Shown here: positions 1 through 7,495 of the stretch, one piece after another | Numbering within the stretch: position 1 is the stretch's first letter | Layout: every line of letters starts with the position of its first letter | Assembly (NCBI GenBank): GCA_035328405.1 | Contig: DAOLIT010000028.1 | Location: forward strand, 1-64,000 | DNA from: JAEUKA01 sp035328405 | Lineage (GTDB): Bacteria > Myxococcota_A > Polyangia > Palsa-1104 > JAEUJZ01 | Reading direction: 5' to 3' | Length of the DNA stretch: 64,000 bases | Notes under the pieces: generated by a model | Database searches by the model: none | What the model saw: only the letters and a program-made list of their open reading frames with translations | Told to the model about the DNA's origin: nothing | Made by a program: the position numbers and the translations under genes

Positions 1-1
1 A

Positions 2-58
2 CTCTCCAGCGCCCTCTCCCTAGCCCACCAACGAGGCGTCATTCACAGAGACCTGTGA
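2..58 (+). pseudogene. Ser/Thr protein kinase fragment, cut at HRDL
   Basis: The frame starting at base 2 reads SSALSLAHQRGVIHRDL and then a TGA stop at 56..58. This is the catalytic-loop region of a bacterial Hanks-type kinase, in which HRDL should be followed by KPxN. The kinase sequence ends exactly where the 32-kb repeat begins (base 49), so the gene is broken by the repeat edge. It differs from both intact kinases in the unit, which read AAHAKKIVHRDLKPGN and AAHAKRIIHRDLKPEN, so it is not a third copy of either. Its 5' part lies left of the window. A chimeric assembly join would look the same. Confidence 0.7.
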
Positions 59-177
59 AAAAAAACTGGATTGTGTATCTGGGCTCTGAAAGGGGGCCTC
101 TATGGGGTGTGTATGCGTACAAAAGACGGGCCCCTGTGTGACCTCATGCTAGGAAGGGGGAATGTCTACCGTGGGAA

Positions 178-1113
178 TCATGTGCTCTGGTATGCCTGTG
201 TGTCGTCTCTGTGCGGAGTGGCTTCACCTTGCAACAGAACAATGGTCCTCTCCGATTTCGTGCGAGCAGTCACAGTTTGGCTCGAACCTGAAAGGGGCTC
301 GAACCCGAGGAACTGATTCGGTGCCAGCATCATGAAACTGCTTTGATCGCGTAGGACGAGTTTTACATCCAAAAACAGACCCCGCGAATCCAAAGCAGGA
401 AGAACGTGATCGTGCAGTCTGCGCATCGCTTCTATGGGCCATGGCCTTCCACAACCGCAAGTGGCATGGTCGGCATGCAGCGTAATAGAAACGGCAGAAA
501 CCAGAATCGTTGCAAACCCTCCGCAGACAGAACCGTCTCCGATGATCCACTCTCCCAGAATCATGAAAGACGCCCGAACTTTTCGTTCGACAATCGATCT
601 ACCTACCGCAACCTCAAGTTCTGGGAAGACATGCGAAAACACCCAATGTACGGTGTATGTAGAACGCAAACCCAGCAGGCTGAACAGCCGAGCCATAACG
701 CTCAGCCAATTCCGGGATATGGTTTGATCGCGCTCTGGGAATGACGCTGCTGCAGTTCCCTTCAGCAGCCAGTGAGAAAAGAAACCCAGAAAATCAGACA
801 AGGACTCCTCTTTTTGGAGGAGCAGAATCCTGCGAAAGTAGTTTGGGAGTGGTGTTTGAGGGGACAACCAACCCAAGTTCAGACAGACAATCGTTCGACG
901 AGATGGCGCTCGCCGAAACCTCACAGAGTCCACCACGCATCCTGCATGCAGCAGTGTGTCATGACTTTGAAATTCGATCTCTTCATCCTGATAGCCAAGA
1001 AACCTGAGCAAATCCACAAGTGCAAACAGATCGAAGTCGGTGGCCCTTTTCTCAATCTCATTCTCAACCAAATCATGAACCATTTCCGTCGGTGCAACTG
1101 GTTGTCCTGACAT
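178..1113 (-). CDS. tssG: T6SS baseplate protein TssG (ImpH/VasB family)
   Basis: TssG forms the T6SS baseplate wedge together with TssE, TssF and TssK. The 311-residue protein shows family landmarks: an N-terminal helix (DFDLFALVDLLRFLG), the LPNYFRRILL...SLSDFLGFFSHWLL segment that matches the LPxHY...DFLDLFNHRL block of TssG, and a C-terminal LDVKLVLRDQ...FLGFEPLSG segment matching the final beta-rich region. The frame stays open upstream to 1200, but that would overlap the preceding gene. The ATG at 1113 lies 14 nt after that gene's stop and has GGGGA just upstream, so I chose it. This is the last gene of the tssB operon. No convincing hairpin plus T-run terminator was seen between its stop and the repeat edge. 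Confidence 0.8.
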   Translation of the reverse strand: MSGQPVAPTEMVHDLVENEIEKRATDFDLFALVDLLRFLGYQDEEIEFQSHDTLLHAGCVVDSVRFRRAPSRRTIVCLNLGWLSPQTPLPNYFRRILLLQKEESLSDFLGFFSHWLLKGTAAASFPERDQTISRNWLSVMARLFSLLGLRSTYTVHWVFSHVFPELEVAVGRSIVERKVRASFMILGEWIIGDGSVCGGFATILVSAVSITLHADHATCGCGRPWPIEAMRRLHDHVLPALDSRGLFLDVKLVLRDQSSFMMLAPNQFLGFEPLSGSSQTVTARTKSERTIVLLQGEATPHRDDTQAYQST

Positions 1114-1126
1114 CGCATTCCCCGCG

Positions 1127-2230
1127 TCAAGTTGTCGCTTGAATGAACAGTTCCAAATCAATCCGGTACAGGTCCATGAGTGCCCGCAACGCGAAATCAT
1201 CCTTCACGTCCAGACTCGGAAGCAACTTGTCTGCATGCGCAACAATGTTGCTAAAGTAGTCCCCAAAGATCGACGGCAAGAACAATCGGGGATCAAATTT
1301 TTCGATCGTTTCAGCGATGTCCTTGTAGATGATCGCGGCATGTTTGAAGCGACCCAAACGTACCAATCTGTTGAAGGCCCCAATTTTCTTGATGAGTGCG
1401 TGCATGAGAGGCGACAACGTGATCACCAAGGTCGGCTGTCCAGACACTCCTGACACCACAGCGATCGGACCCGTTTTTCCGGTCGCTCCCCCTGATGCGT
1501 TTCCTGTTTCTGCATTTGGATCTTGTGGCTTCATGTGCTGTCTCTCCGAGGTAGGGAAGACTCCCTGCGTGTCATGGATTTCCAAACACTCATGTGAACT
1601 TCGATCTATCGGTGATATCTCCGACCCGTTCGCATTCCCATCCATTTTTGCAGACTCCTTTTTGGGGGATTCCTTCCGAGTGGTGGGAAGGTCGTGTAGG
1701 GACTTCTGTAGCTGTAATAATGCCGTCCTTGCCAAATAGGTTGGTGTTCCGGAAAACGTGTGCTCCAGATGTGCGATCACCTCGGCAAGCTTCCCAAGCG
1801 CGGAGGCCTGATTCGCCTTCTCCCAATCCCCCAGAAGCGTTTGCCACGCCTTTGGATTGAGTTTCTTTGCAAACCTGAATTGGCTTTGAAGAGTGGTTGC
1901 AAAAAAGCGCAGCGCGCCATCCAGATGACGCAATTTGTTGTGCGCTGGTCCGACGAGGGAAAACTGTACCTCCAGTACATGCAGAGTAGCCTCAAACACC
2001 CGTTCCAGCGCCCCCATTCCTTGTTGATCAAGGACTGCATACAAGAGAACCCCCAATGTTCGTGCATCATACACACCGTCGCGCCAGAGTTTCTCTGCAA
2101 TTTCTCCAGCGGGCACAAATTGATTGCGTTCGGCCATAGACAGAATTTGATCCAAATCAGCGTCGATCGAGTTTGTTCCAACGACCTTCGGAGGTCCAAG
2201 CGGTTGTCGAAAAAAATCCAAGTCAATCAT
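1127..2230 (-). CDS. TssA/IglI-like T6SS protein (putative)
   Basis: The 367-residue protein has a helical N-terminal half (about 20-165), a low-complexity polar linker (about 180-250), and a C-terminal helical domain containing LMHALIKKIGAFNRLVRLGRFKHAAIIYKDI, cut here for length at its core. This layout resembles the TssA/IglI group, where an N-terminal domain and a helical C-terminal domain cap or prime sheath assembly. It overlaps the PAAR-like gene by 4 bp (ATGA) and has a strong AAAGGAG ribosome site. Its place next to tssG and in an otherwise nearly complete core set with no other tssA candidate supports the role, but the sequence match is weak. It could be a lineage-specific baseplate accessory. 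Confidence 0.5.
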   Translation of the reverse strand: MIDLDFFRQPLGPPKVVGTNSIDADLDQILSMAERNQFVPAGEIAEKLWRDGVYDARTLGVLLYAVLDQQGMGALERVFEATLHVLEVQFSLVGPAHNKLRHLDGALRFFATTLQSQFRFAKKLNPKAWQTLLGDWEKANQASALGKLAEVIAHLEHTFSGTPTYLARTALLQLQKSLHDLPTTRKESPKKESAKMDGNANGSEISPIDRSSHECLEIHDTQGVFPTSERQHMKPQDPNAETGNASGGATGKTGPIAVVSGVSGQPTLVITLSPLMHALIKKIGAFNRLVRLGRFKHAAIIYKDIAETIEKFDPRLFLPSIFGDYFSNIVAHADKLLPSLDVKDDFALRALMDLYRIDLELFIQATT

Positions 2231-2634
2231 GCCTCACTCCTTTCAACCTTCGGCGTATTGCCAGACGGAAACGCAACTGCGCACGGAGCCGGGTCCGCGA
2301 TTCGGATTTGTCCTCCTTCCGAACAAAGCAAAACCGCGTCTGTCGATAGCACCGTCAACTTGACCAGTTGAACGACTTGTTCGCGCTGCGCCCATGTTCC
2401 CATCGGTTTAGGAACGCAAACAGGGGGACTCCCGCTTAGCTTCGATCTGGCAACCACAGGAGGAGACCCACACCGCGAAAAGGGTGTGATGTTGGAACCG
2501 GGTTTCACGTCTTCTACGGTCGCAAATGGCTGTCCAGACGTACAAAAAACTCCGCGCGAAAGCACGACCAACGTAGACCCCCCTTGACCCCAAGTGCACA
2601 CAAGTCTTGCTCCGTTGCGAACCCACTCACTCAT
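2227..2634 (-). CDS. PAAR-like spike-tip protein (DUF4280-type)
   Basis: The protein is 135 residues when started at the ATG at 2634, which overlaps the upstream stop by 4 bp (ATGA) and is preceded by AAAGGGGG. It has the DUF4280 pattern: VRNGARLVCTWG at the start with Cys13, then ATVEDVKPGSNITPF, a central Cys-Gly-Ser-Pro-Pro-Val turn, PVCVPKPMGTW, and VLLCSEGGQIRIADP near the end. Proteins of this group replace the PAAR tip that sharpens the VgrG spike and can carry effectors. This one has no extra effector domain, so it would be a bare tip, presumably docking on the giant VgrG-like protein of the same operon. A longer reading frame to 2787 runs into the ANL gene and is not credible as the start. 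Confidence 0.75.
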   Translation of the reverse strand: MSEWVRNGARLVCTWGQGGSTLVVLSRGVFCTSGQPFATVEDVKPGSNITPFSRCGSPPVVARSKLSGSPPVCVPKPMGTWAQREQVVQLVKLTVLSTDAVLLCSEGGQIRIADPAPCAVAFPSGNTPKVERSEA

Positions 2635-4538
2635 CCCATTCCCCCTTTCTTGGTGGCTCTCTGCGCGTCCCCTTTCCTCTTGTTCAAGACCGTTGCATTT
2701 GTCGTTACCCGAAGTGCATCCAGCAAACGAAAGGTCGGTTCTTCCTCTCTGTCTCTTAGTGTTCCGCGCAGAAACTCTCGTTCGCAAAAAGCAGCATCCA
2801 CCTCTTTGCCATTCATTCTTGGGAACATCGCAAACTGTTCGATGAAATCCGGCAGAGCGGAAGAACCCAACCGCTGTAGGATGACTTCTCGTACGATGGA
2901 TTCCCTGACCGTATTTAGTTCACGTGCGACGGTGAGCGGCTCAGGCCCCGTAAACAGCAGAAGCACTATTCCGCCACGATCGCCCGGCTCACAAACCACC
3001 AAGGATGCTGCAAGAAACGGCAATTTTTGCACAACGTCCGTGACTTCCTGAGCAGGATACGGTCGCCCCCGTTTGCTCGGCAGATAAGTTCCACAGTATA
3101 GGTAGCCTCCTTCTTGCGAGGACAGAAGCAAACCACAACCCCTTTTATGCGAATTCAACACGCCGATTTCGGAAGGCAGCCTAACTTTCCTGGATGACCC
3201 TGCGTTTGTCTCTGTTTCTGGCTCTGTTTCTGGCTCTGTTTCTGGCTCTGTTACACTCTCTGTTCCAGTCCTCGCTCCCTGCAATGTTCCTGGATATTCC
3301 AATGTGTACGTTCGCACAGGAGATACCCGCAAAAAGCGTGAAAAAGCGCCTTTTCTCCGCAACGAAAACAGCAGACATCCACCAATGGCCGAGTCATAAA
3401 GCCATGTTTGACATTCCGTATCCCGAAGGTCTGCACGATGAACAAAGTCATTCCAATGCATTCCTTCTGGACTCAGTGCTTCTATCAGACAGAGCCGAAG
3501 ACCGAACTGTGCCCATGGTCTGGCACGAGGATGTTCAATCAGGACGCTGTCACGAAGTTGCTCTCCGACCAGCAACACATGAAGTTCGCACGGAAGACTC
3601 TTTTCAACCAGAGAATTGTGAAGCGACAAGGGGTCACAGTGTACATACGCTCCCCCATGAAACAGACAACACAGTATGAGCAGAGGAACATACTGCAAGG
3701 AGTCCGAACCCGGAGCTGCCACCGTCGATCCAGGCCACAACGACAAGTGCAAAAGGCCGTCTCTCATCAGGGACAACAAGACATCCCGCGCACGCAATTC
3801 TGTGGGTCCGGTGTTCTTGTCATCCCAACGATCAAACGGCGAAAAAAGAGCGAACACAGAGTCCTTGGGAGAATACGTATGCGACGTGTAGTGGTGATCG
3901 ATTCCCAATATCGGCGTAGGAAGTTCTTCGACAAATAGGCAACGGTCGTGGAACGGGCTCAGAAGCGAAGAGTAACGCAAGGGAGTCGAGATCTTGGCAT
4001 CGGGAACGGCTTGAATCCGTCTGTGCAAAAAATCCAAACCACGAGGAGGAAGGACAGTCACTTTCAGGCCCATCCTCAGCCCACTCAGCAGCGCAATGAG
4101 TAACTCTGGTTCTACATCCGAGATGATGCACAAGGCGTCTCCTGCTTTGAGTTGCTTGGCCTGCCATTTCTGACACCGTGCCGTACATGCCTCGTGCAAT
4201 TCTTGATAACTCAAGCAAGACCAAAGCGCTTTTTCGTTCCCCGCATTGCGTAGGGAAGAGCGGACACGTACCGCTTGGGAATCCATGGTTTGATACAGAA
4301 GTGCGGGTCGATTTGCATTGTGCGCGAGATGTCGAAGCACGGCATCGTGATACAGATCCACACCGCTGTGCATGTTGCTTTTGAGAGACGCAGGACACCG
4401 ATCCAGATGCAGTTTGACCAGGGTAAAAAAGAATGCCTCCCGTGCTTTGCGCGTTTCCTCTAGCCACGGCATCCGGCGAAACAATCCGTCACCCGGTTGC
4501 GTGATTCCCAACAGATCGGCTGGTTCAAACTGTGTCAC
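2631..4538 (-). CDS. Degenerate ANL-superfamily (AMP-binding) protein in T6SS operon
   Basis: The 635-residue protein resembles an adenylate-forming enzyme. N-terminal part: RPALLYQT, then SYQELHEACTARCQKW and a GDALCIISDVEPELLIALLSG stretch, here split for length. C-terminal part: a small domain of the A8-A10 type ending in FPRMNGKEVDAAF, where Lys578 sits where the catalytic A10 lysine would be. The Gly/Ser/Thr-rich phosphate loop (A3) is missing; the region around FALFSPFDRWDDKNTG has no TSGTTG-like run, and the A7 YRTGD motif is replaced. A Thr/Glu/Pro repeat lies at about 429-443. It starts with GTG in a 4-bp overlap with the 151-aa gene and is translationally coupled to the PAAR-like gene. 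I infer a pseudoenzyme or strongly diverged ligase with a T6SS role. It is not a standard T6SS component. Confidence 0.55.
   Translation of the reverse strand: MTQFEPADLLGITQPGDGLFRRMPWLEETRKAREAFFFTLVKLHLDRCPASLKSNMHSGVDLYHDAVLRHLAHNANRPALLYQTMDSQAVRVRSSLRNAGNEKALWSCLSYQELHEACTARCQKWQAKQLKAGDALCIISDVEPELLIALLSGLRMGLKVTVLPPRGLDFLHRRIQAVPDAKISTPLRYSSLLSPFHDRCLFVEELPTPILGIDHHYTSHTYSPKDSVFALFSPFDRWDDKNTGPTELRARDVLLSLMRDGLLHLSLWPGSTVAAPGSDSLQYVPLLILCCLFHGGAYVHCDPLSLHNSLVEKSLPCELHVLLVGEQLRDSVLIEHPRARPWAQFGLRLCLIEALSPEGMHWNDFVHRADLRDTECQTWLYDSAIGGCLLFSLRRKGAFSRFLRVSPVRTYTLEYPGTLQGARTGTESVTEPETEPETEPETETNAGSSRKVRLPSEIGVLNSHKRGCGLLLSSQEGGYLYCGTYLPSKRGRPYPAQEVTDVVQKLPFLAASLVVCEPGDRGGIVLLLFTGPEPLTVARELNTVRESIVREVILQRLGSSALPDFIEQFAMFPRMNGKEVDAAFCEREFLRGTLRDREEEPTFRLLDALRVTTNATVLNKRKGDAQRATKKGGMG
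3210..3253. repeat. 12-bp tandem repeat inside the ANL-like gene
   Basis: The unit TCTGGCTCTGTT is repeated three to four times in a row. On the coding strand it gives a Thr-Glu-Pro-Glu run at about residues 429-443. It is in frame (12 bp), so copy-number change would lengthen or shorten the linker between the large and small domains without breaking the gene. Confidence 0.8.
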
Positions 4539-4990
4539 AGATTTTGTTCTCTTTTCCGTCGGAAAAAGCCGCTCAAAGCCAAGTCCAGTTCCTTCAGTAG
4601 GAGTCCAATCTCTCTCTTCACACTGACGCTGCTCGGACCTCTGTGCGCTTCATTCTGTTGCGAAGACAGAAGCGTTATTTGCTCACAAAGGGGCTTCCAC
4701 ACAGAGATCAAGGACAAACGATCCTCGGGGAAGACAGTGCGCAGGCGTTGCGCAAGCTTGACGAGCAGCTCGTCTGGTCTTTCCACGATTACATGCGATT
4801 GGATGGCCACCTGACGCAATTCTTCCGGCGTTTGTGTAGCCCGAGTACGAGGCGCAAGACTCTCTTTCGGAAGCTCCTCCGCGAGGTCCTGTTCAACGCG
4901 ACGAGTGGTTTCCTTGCAAGCAGGATTTGCACGTTCCCAGCGTTGTCGTAACTCTTGTGGATCAAAACGGAACCCCCAATCCTTTGGCAT
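4535..4990 (-). CDS. Uncharacterised 151-aa T6SS-operon protein
   Basis: I do not recognise this protein. It is hydrophilic and probably helical, with a basic tail (GFFRRKREQNL) and no signal peptide or membrane segment. Notable stretches are WGFRFDPQELRQRWERA near the start and ERPDELLVKLAQRL in the middle. It starts at an ATG 64 nt after tssL, and its stop overlaps the GTG of the ANL-like gene (GTGA), so the two are probably co-translated. Its position between TssL and the ANL-like protein suggests a cytoplasmic adaptor or chaperone, which is inference only. Confidence 0.6.
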   Translation of the reverse strand: MPKDWGFRFDPQELRQRWERANPACKETTRRVEQDLAEELPKESLAPRTRATQTPEELRQVAIQSHVIVERPDELLVKLAQRLRTVFPEDRLSLISVWKPLCEQITLLSSQQNEAHRGPSSVSVKREIGLLLKELDLALSGFFRRKREQNL

Positions 4991-5054
4991 GATTCTATGT
5001 CCCCCTTTTCGATGCCTTCATACCCCTTTTCATCCATGATCTCTACCCCCTGTT

Positions 5055-5762
5055 TTACAGGTTGGAGAAAACCAACAACCCACCGATAAACAAGGTCAAG
5101 AGACTCAACGAAGCCAAATAGTACCAAGCAGAAGAACGGCTTTTCTGTGCCACTTGCGGAGCTGGCGAAACCATGTGAATGAGTGCTTTGTCAGCGTGAG
5201 CTTGCAATTCCCTTGCATCGCGTCGCCTTTTCCTCTTCCGAATCGGATTCACTGCTCCTGGGATACGCTCTGTGACCAGTGCCTTGTACCGAAGTAGCTT
5301 GCTGTTGTCAGCCCCGAATTTTCCAACAAAGCCGGATGCCAGGCAGTAATACAGAACTTCAAAAACCACTGAAGGGGTGTCTGGCTTCGCCAATCGTTCG
5401 TCGACAAAGTCATAGAAGACATCTCCTCCGTAATTGATCTGGAACAGATCGGATTGCAGCAGGAGCCAGCTAGTCTGTTGCTGTTTCGGTAGATGACTCA
5501 TCACCATTTCATCGCAGAGCAAGACCAGTGGAAACATCACCAAGTAGACTTCGTTCTCGCCCATCTCTCGGGTCAGATTGTCCTTGAGTGTGTCAAGCTG
5601 CGTTTTGACCTCGCTGCGCAGACGATCCAGTGTCTCACTAGGAATCATTGTTGCGACCCCATTGCGCTCTCTTGTTTTCTCTTTCTGATGCACCGTGCGT
5701 TCAAGGAGATTGGCAATATCTCGTCTGAGCATGATGATCATCTTCCATAACGTGAGTTTCAC
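5055..5762 (-). CDS. tssL: T6SS inner-membrane protein TssL (DotU/IcmH family)
   Basis: TssL is part of the TssJLM membrane complex. The 235-residue protein has the DotU cytoplasmic domain with the characteristic NYGGDVFYDFVDERL...SVVFEVLYYCLASGFVGKFG block, followed by a basic stretch (RKRKRRRD) and one C-terminal membrane helix at about 213-235 (WYYLASLSLLTLFIGGLLVF). The C-tail anchor is typical for TssL. No peptidoglycan-binding OmpA domain is fused. It starts at GTG 5762, which overlaps the tssF stop by 4 bp (GTGA) and has a strong AAAGGAG site 6 nt upstream. Confidence 0.88.
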   Translation of the reverse strand: MKLTLWKMIIMLRRDIANLLERTVHQKEKTRERNGVATMIPSETLDRLRSEVKTQLDTLKDNLTREMGENEVYLVMFPLVLLCDEMVMSHLPKQQQTSWLLLQSDLFQINYGGDVFYDFVDERLAKPDTPSVVFEVLYYCLASGFVGKFGADNSKLLRYKALVTERIPGAVNPIRKRKRRRDARELQAHADKALIHMVSPAPQVAQKSRSSAWYYLASLSLLTLFIGGLLVFSNL

Positions 5763-7417
5763 ACAGTTCTCCTTTGCGCTCGGGGAATCTCCGCATGTTT
5801 CAATGGAATCAGGTCAGGAGTCGTCCGAATGTCGACTCGTGCTTCGTAGTCCCACGCATCCAAAATGTTCGCAAGTTGCAATAGGTACTGCGTGAGCATC
5901 GGAGTATCCTGGTCATCATGAGGTGCGAGTTCGATGTGATACACATGACGAATACCTGCGCCGCTGAGCGTTCCGTCGGGAACGATCGAATGGGTGATCT
6001 TGGAAAGGAGTTTGGTCATGCGCGCAAAGGGGCTCCGTTCCAAAGAGGCGAACATCTCCAATAGGTCTAGCAGTTCTTCTTTTTGCAACACCGGTTTCAT
6101 TTTCAGGGATAGAAGGTACAAGAGACGATCTGGATCTTGACGCAGAGGGGAATCGAGTGACTGAGAAAGGAGACCGATTTGCCTAAAATCGAGACCCGCC
6201 GCCACTCGCTCAAGCGGAATCACCTGGACAGGACCCACGGCTCCATTCACAAACAGTGGCTGATACCAATGCGCCTCGACCACCAACTGTTGGGGGTCCA
6301 TGAATGCTTCGGGTCTGCGGATAATCAAGGAATACGAAGGAAAGCGAGTATCGCTTGTCTGTTCCTCGATTTCGTATGCCTGACGGAAGGTTCCCAACGC
6401 AGCATGCCCGAGCGGCTCTAGACCTTTTGCTGTCGTCCGATACACTCCCAAAGGCCGCTCCATCGCAAAAGTGGAATCATTGTTTAGGAAGCGAACAGGG
6501 TACTCGTCCTTGGTTCCATCACAATCGATCGTGCGGGAAAACGCGCGGTAACGATTGGCCACCGCCACGGTGTGTGGTCGGAATACGTCTCGATGCAAAG
6601 GTTGGTCGCGCGGAAAATCATGGTCCAAATCCATGCAAACATACACTCTGTTCCATGTCTGTGTAGCAGGGGGAATCGTGATATACACCATAAGATCCTG
6701 CGACGGAAAATGGAAAAATGTACGGACCTGTTCGAGCGGGTTTTGCGCATTGTCTTCATACGGACGATCGAAGTACATTCCGAAAGTCACTTCACAGCGG
6801 ACTCCACTCGTATTCGGTCCAAAATTCCCATCGTAGAACACGAAGCACTCTTTCAAGTGTTTCCTCAGAAGATGATGCAATTTCAGGGAGGCTGGGTAGT
6901 GGTCCAGGTAGTTGATGTGTATGGGAATCGTTCCCAAATTGTCCCCCCGTTGATGCAGAGACAAGAACATCAGCACCAAACGGAACCCCTGTTTCGTCAA
7001 TTGCAACTCAACACGAGCTAACGTAATCGGCACAACGCGCAGTTCCGAAAGAGTCTGGAACGATCCGACTGCACCGTCGAGGGTCCGAAACTGCATCGAA
7101 CTCCCACGCGGCAGAGTCACCGTGTCTGTCATCTGCGGAGTAACGACTGCCTGAAGCATCGTCATGCTGGGCAGAGGCTGCAAAATGAAGTGAAAGTAGG
7201 CCGACAGAAGCCGCTTCCAGGTCACAAACAGATTCCGCATCGTCGTCTGACGTGTACGCACCGAGCTGTACGCCAATGCTTCAATCAAACGCCTGACATC
7301 GGGGTCCTCCATACCAAGCTGGGCAGACGGATGTTCAAGTTGGTAGCGTACTCTTTCATCGTCGAGTAGGCGCAACTCCTCCAGCAAACTTTCCTGCACA
7401 TTCCGGGTTTCCTTCAT
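5759..7417 (-). CDS. tssF: T6SS baseplate protein TssF (ImpG/VasA family)
   Basis: TssF pairs with TssG in the baseplate wedge. At 552 residues it is close to the usual length of about 590. The N-terminal signature DPDVRRLIEALAYSSVRTRQ corresponds to the DPhVERLLEGFAFLxARI block, and LPSMTMLQ corresponds to the LPSMAIVQ block. The rest is beta-rich, with a FHFPSQDLMVYI segment and a FRQIGLLSQSL segment as in the C-terminal half of the family. The open frame extends upstream to a TTG at 7459, but the ATG at 7417 with AGAGG upstream gives the family-like N-terminus. It lies 78 nt after the VgrG-like gene and overlaps tssL by 4 bp. Confidence 0.85.
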   Translation of the reverse strand: MKETRNVQESLLEELRLLDDERVRYQLEHPSAQLGMEDPDVRRLIEALAYSSVRTRQTTMRNLFVTWKRLLSAYFHFILQPLPSMTMLQAVVTPQMTDTVTLPRGSSMQFRTLDGAVGSFQTLSELRVVPITLARVELQLTKQGFRLVLMFLSLHQRGDNLGTIPIHINYLDHYPASLKLHHLLRKHLKECFVFYDGNFGPNTSGVRCEVTFGMYFDRPYEDNAQNPLEQVRTFFHFPSQDLMVYITIPPATQTWNRVYVCMDLDHDFPRDQPLHRDVFRPHTVAVANRYRAFSRTIDCDGTKDEYPVRFLNNDSTFAMERPLGVYRTTAKGLEPLGHAALGTFRQAYEIEEQTSDTRFPSYSLIIRRPEAFMDPQQLVVEAHWYQPLFVNGAVGPVQVIPLERVAAGLDFRQIGLLSQSLDSPLRQDPDRLLYLLSLKMKPVLQKEELLDLLEMFASLERSPFARMTKLLSKITHSIVPDGTLSGAGIRHVYHIELAPHDDQDTPMLTQYLLQLANILDAWDYEARVDIRTTPDLIPLKHAEIPRAQRRTV

Positions 7418-7495
7418 GCACCTGTGGCCTCTTTGCAAACGCTCATCATTGCAACGCAACTCTTTCTGACCGGCTATCCTGCTGCTCTCCCACTC

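Noticed and set aside
71..316. 81-codon plus-strand frame at the start of the unit
   Set aside because: It overlaps the tssG 3' end antisense and has no family features; the same frame recurs at 32401..32646 only because of the duplication.
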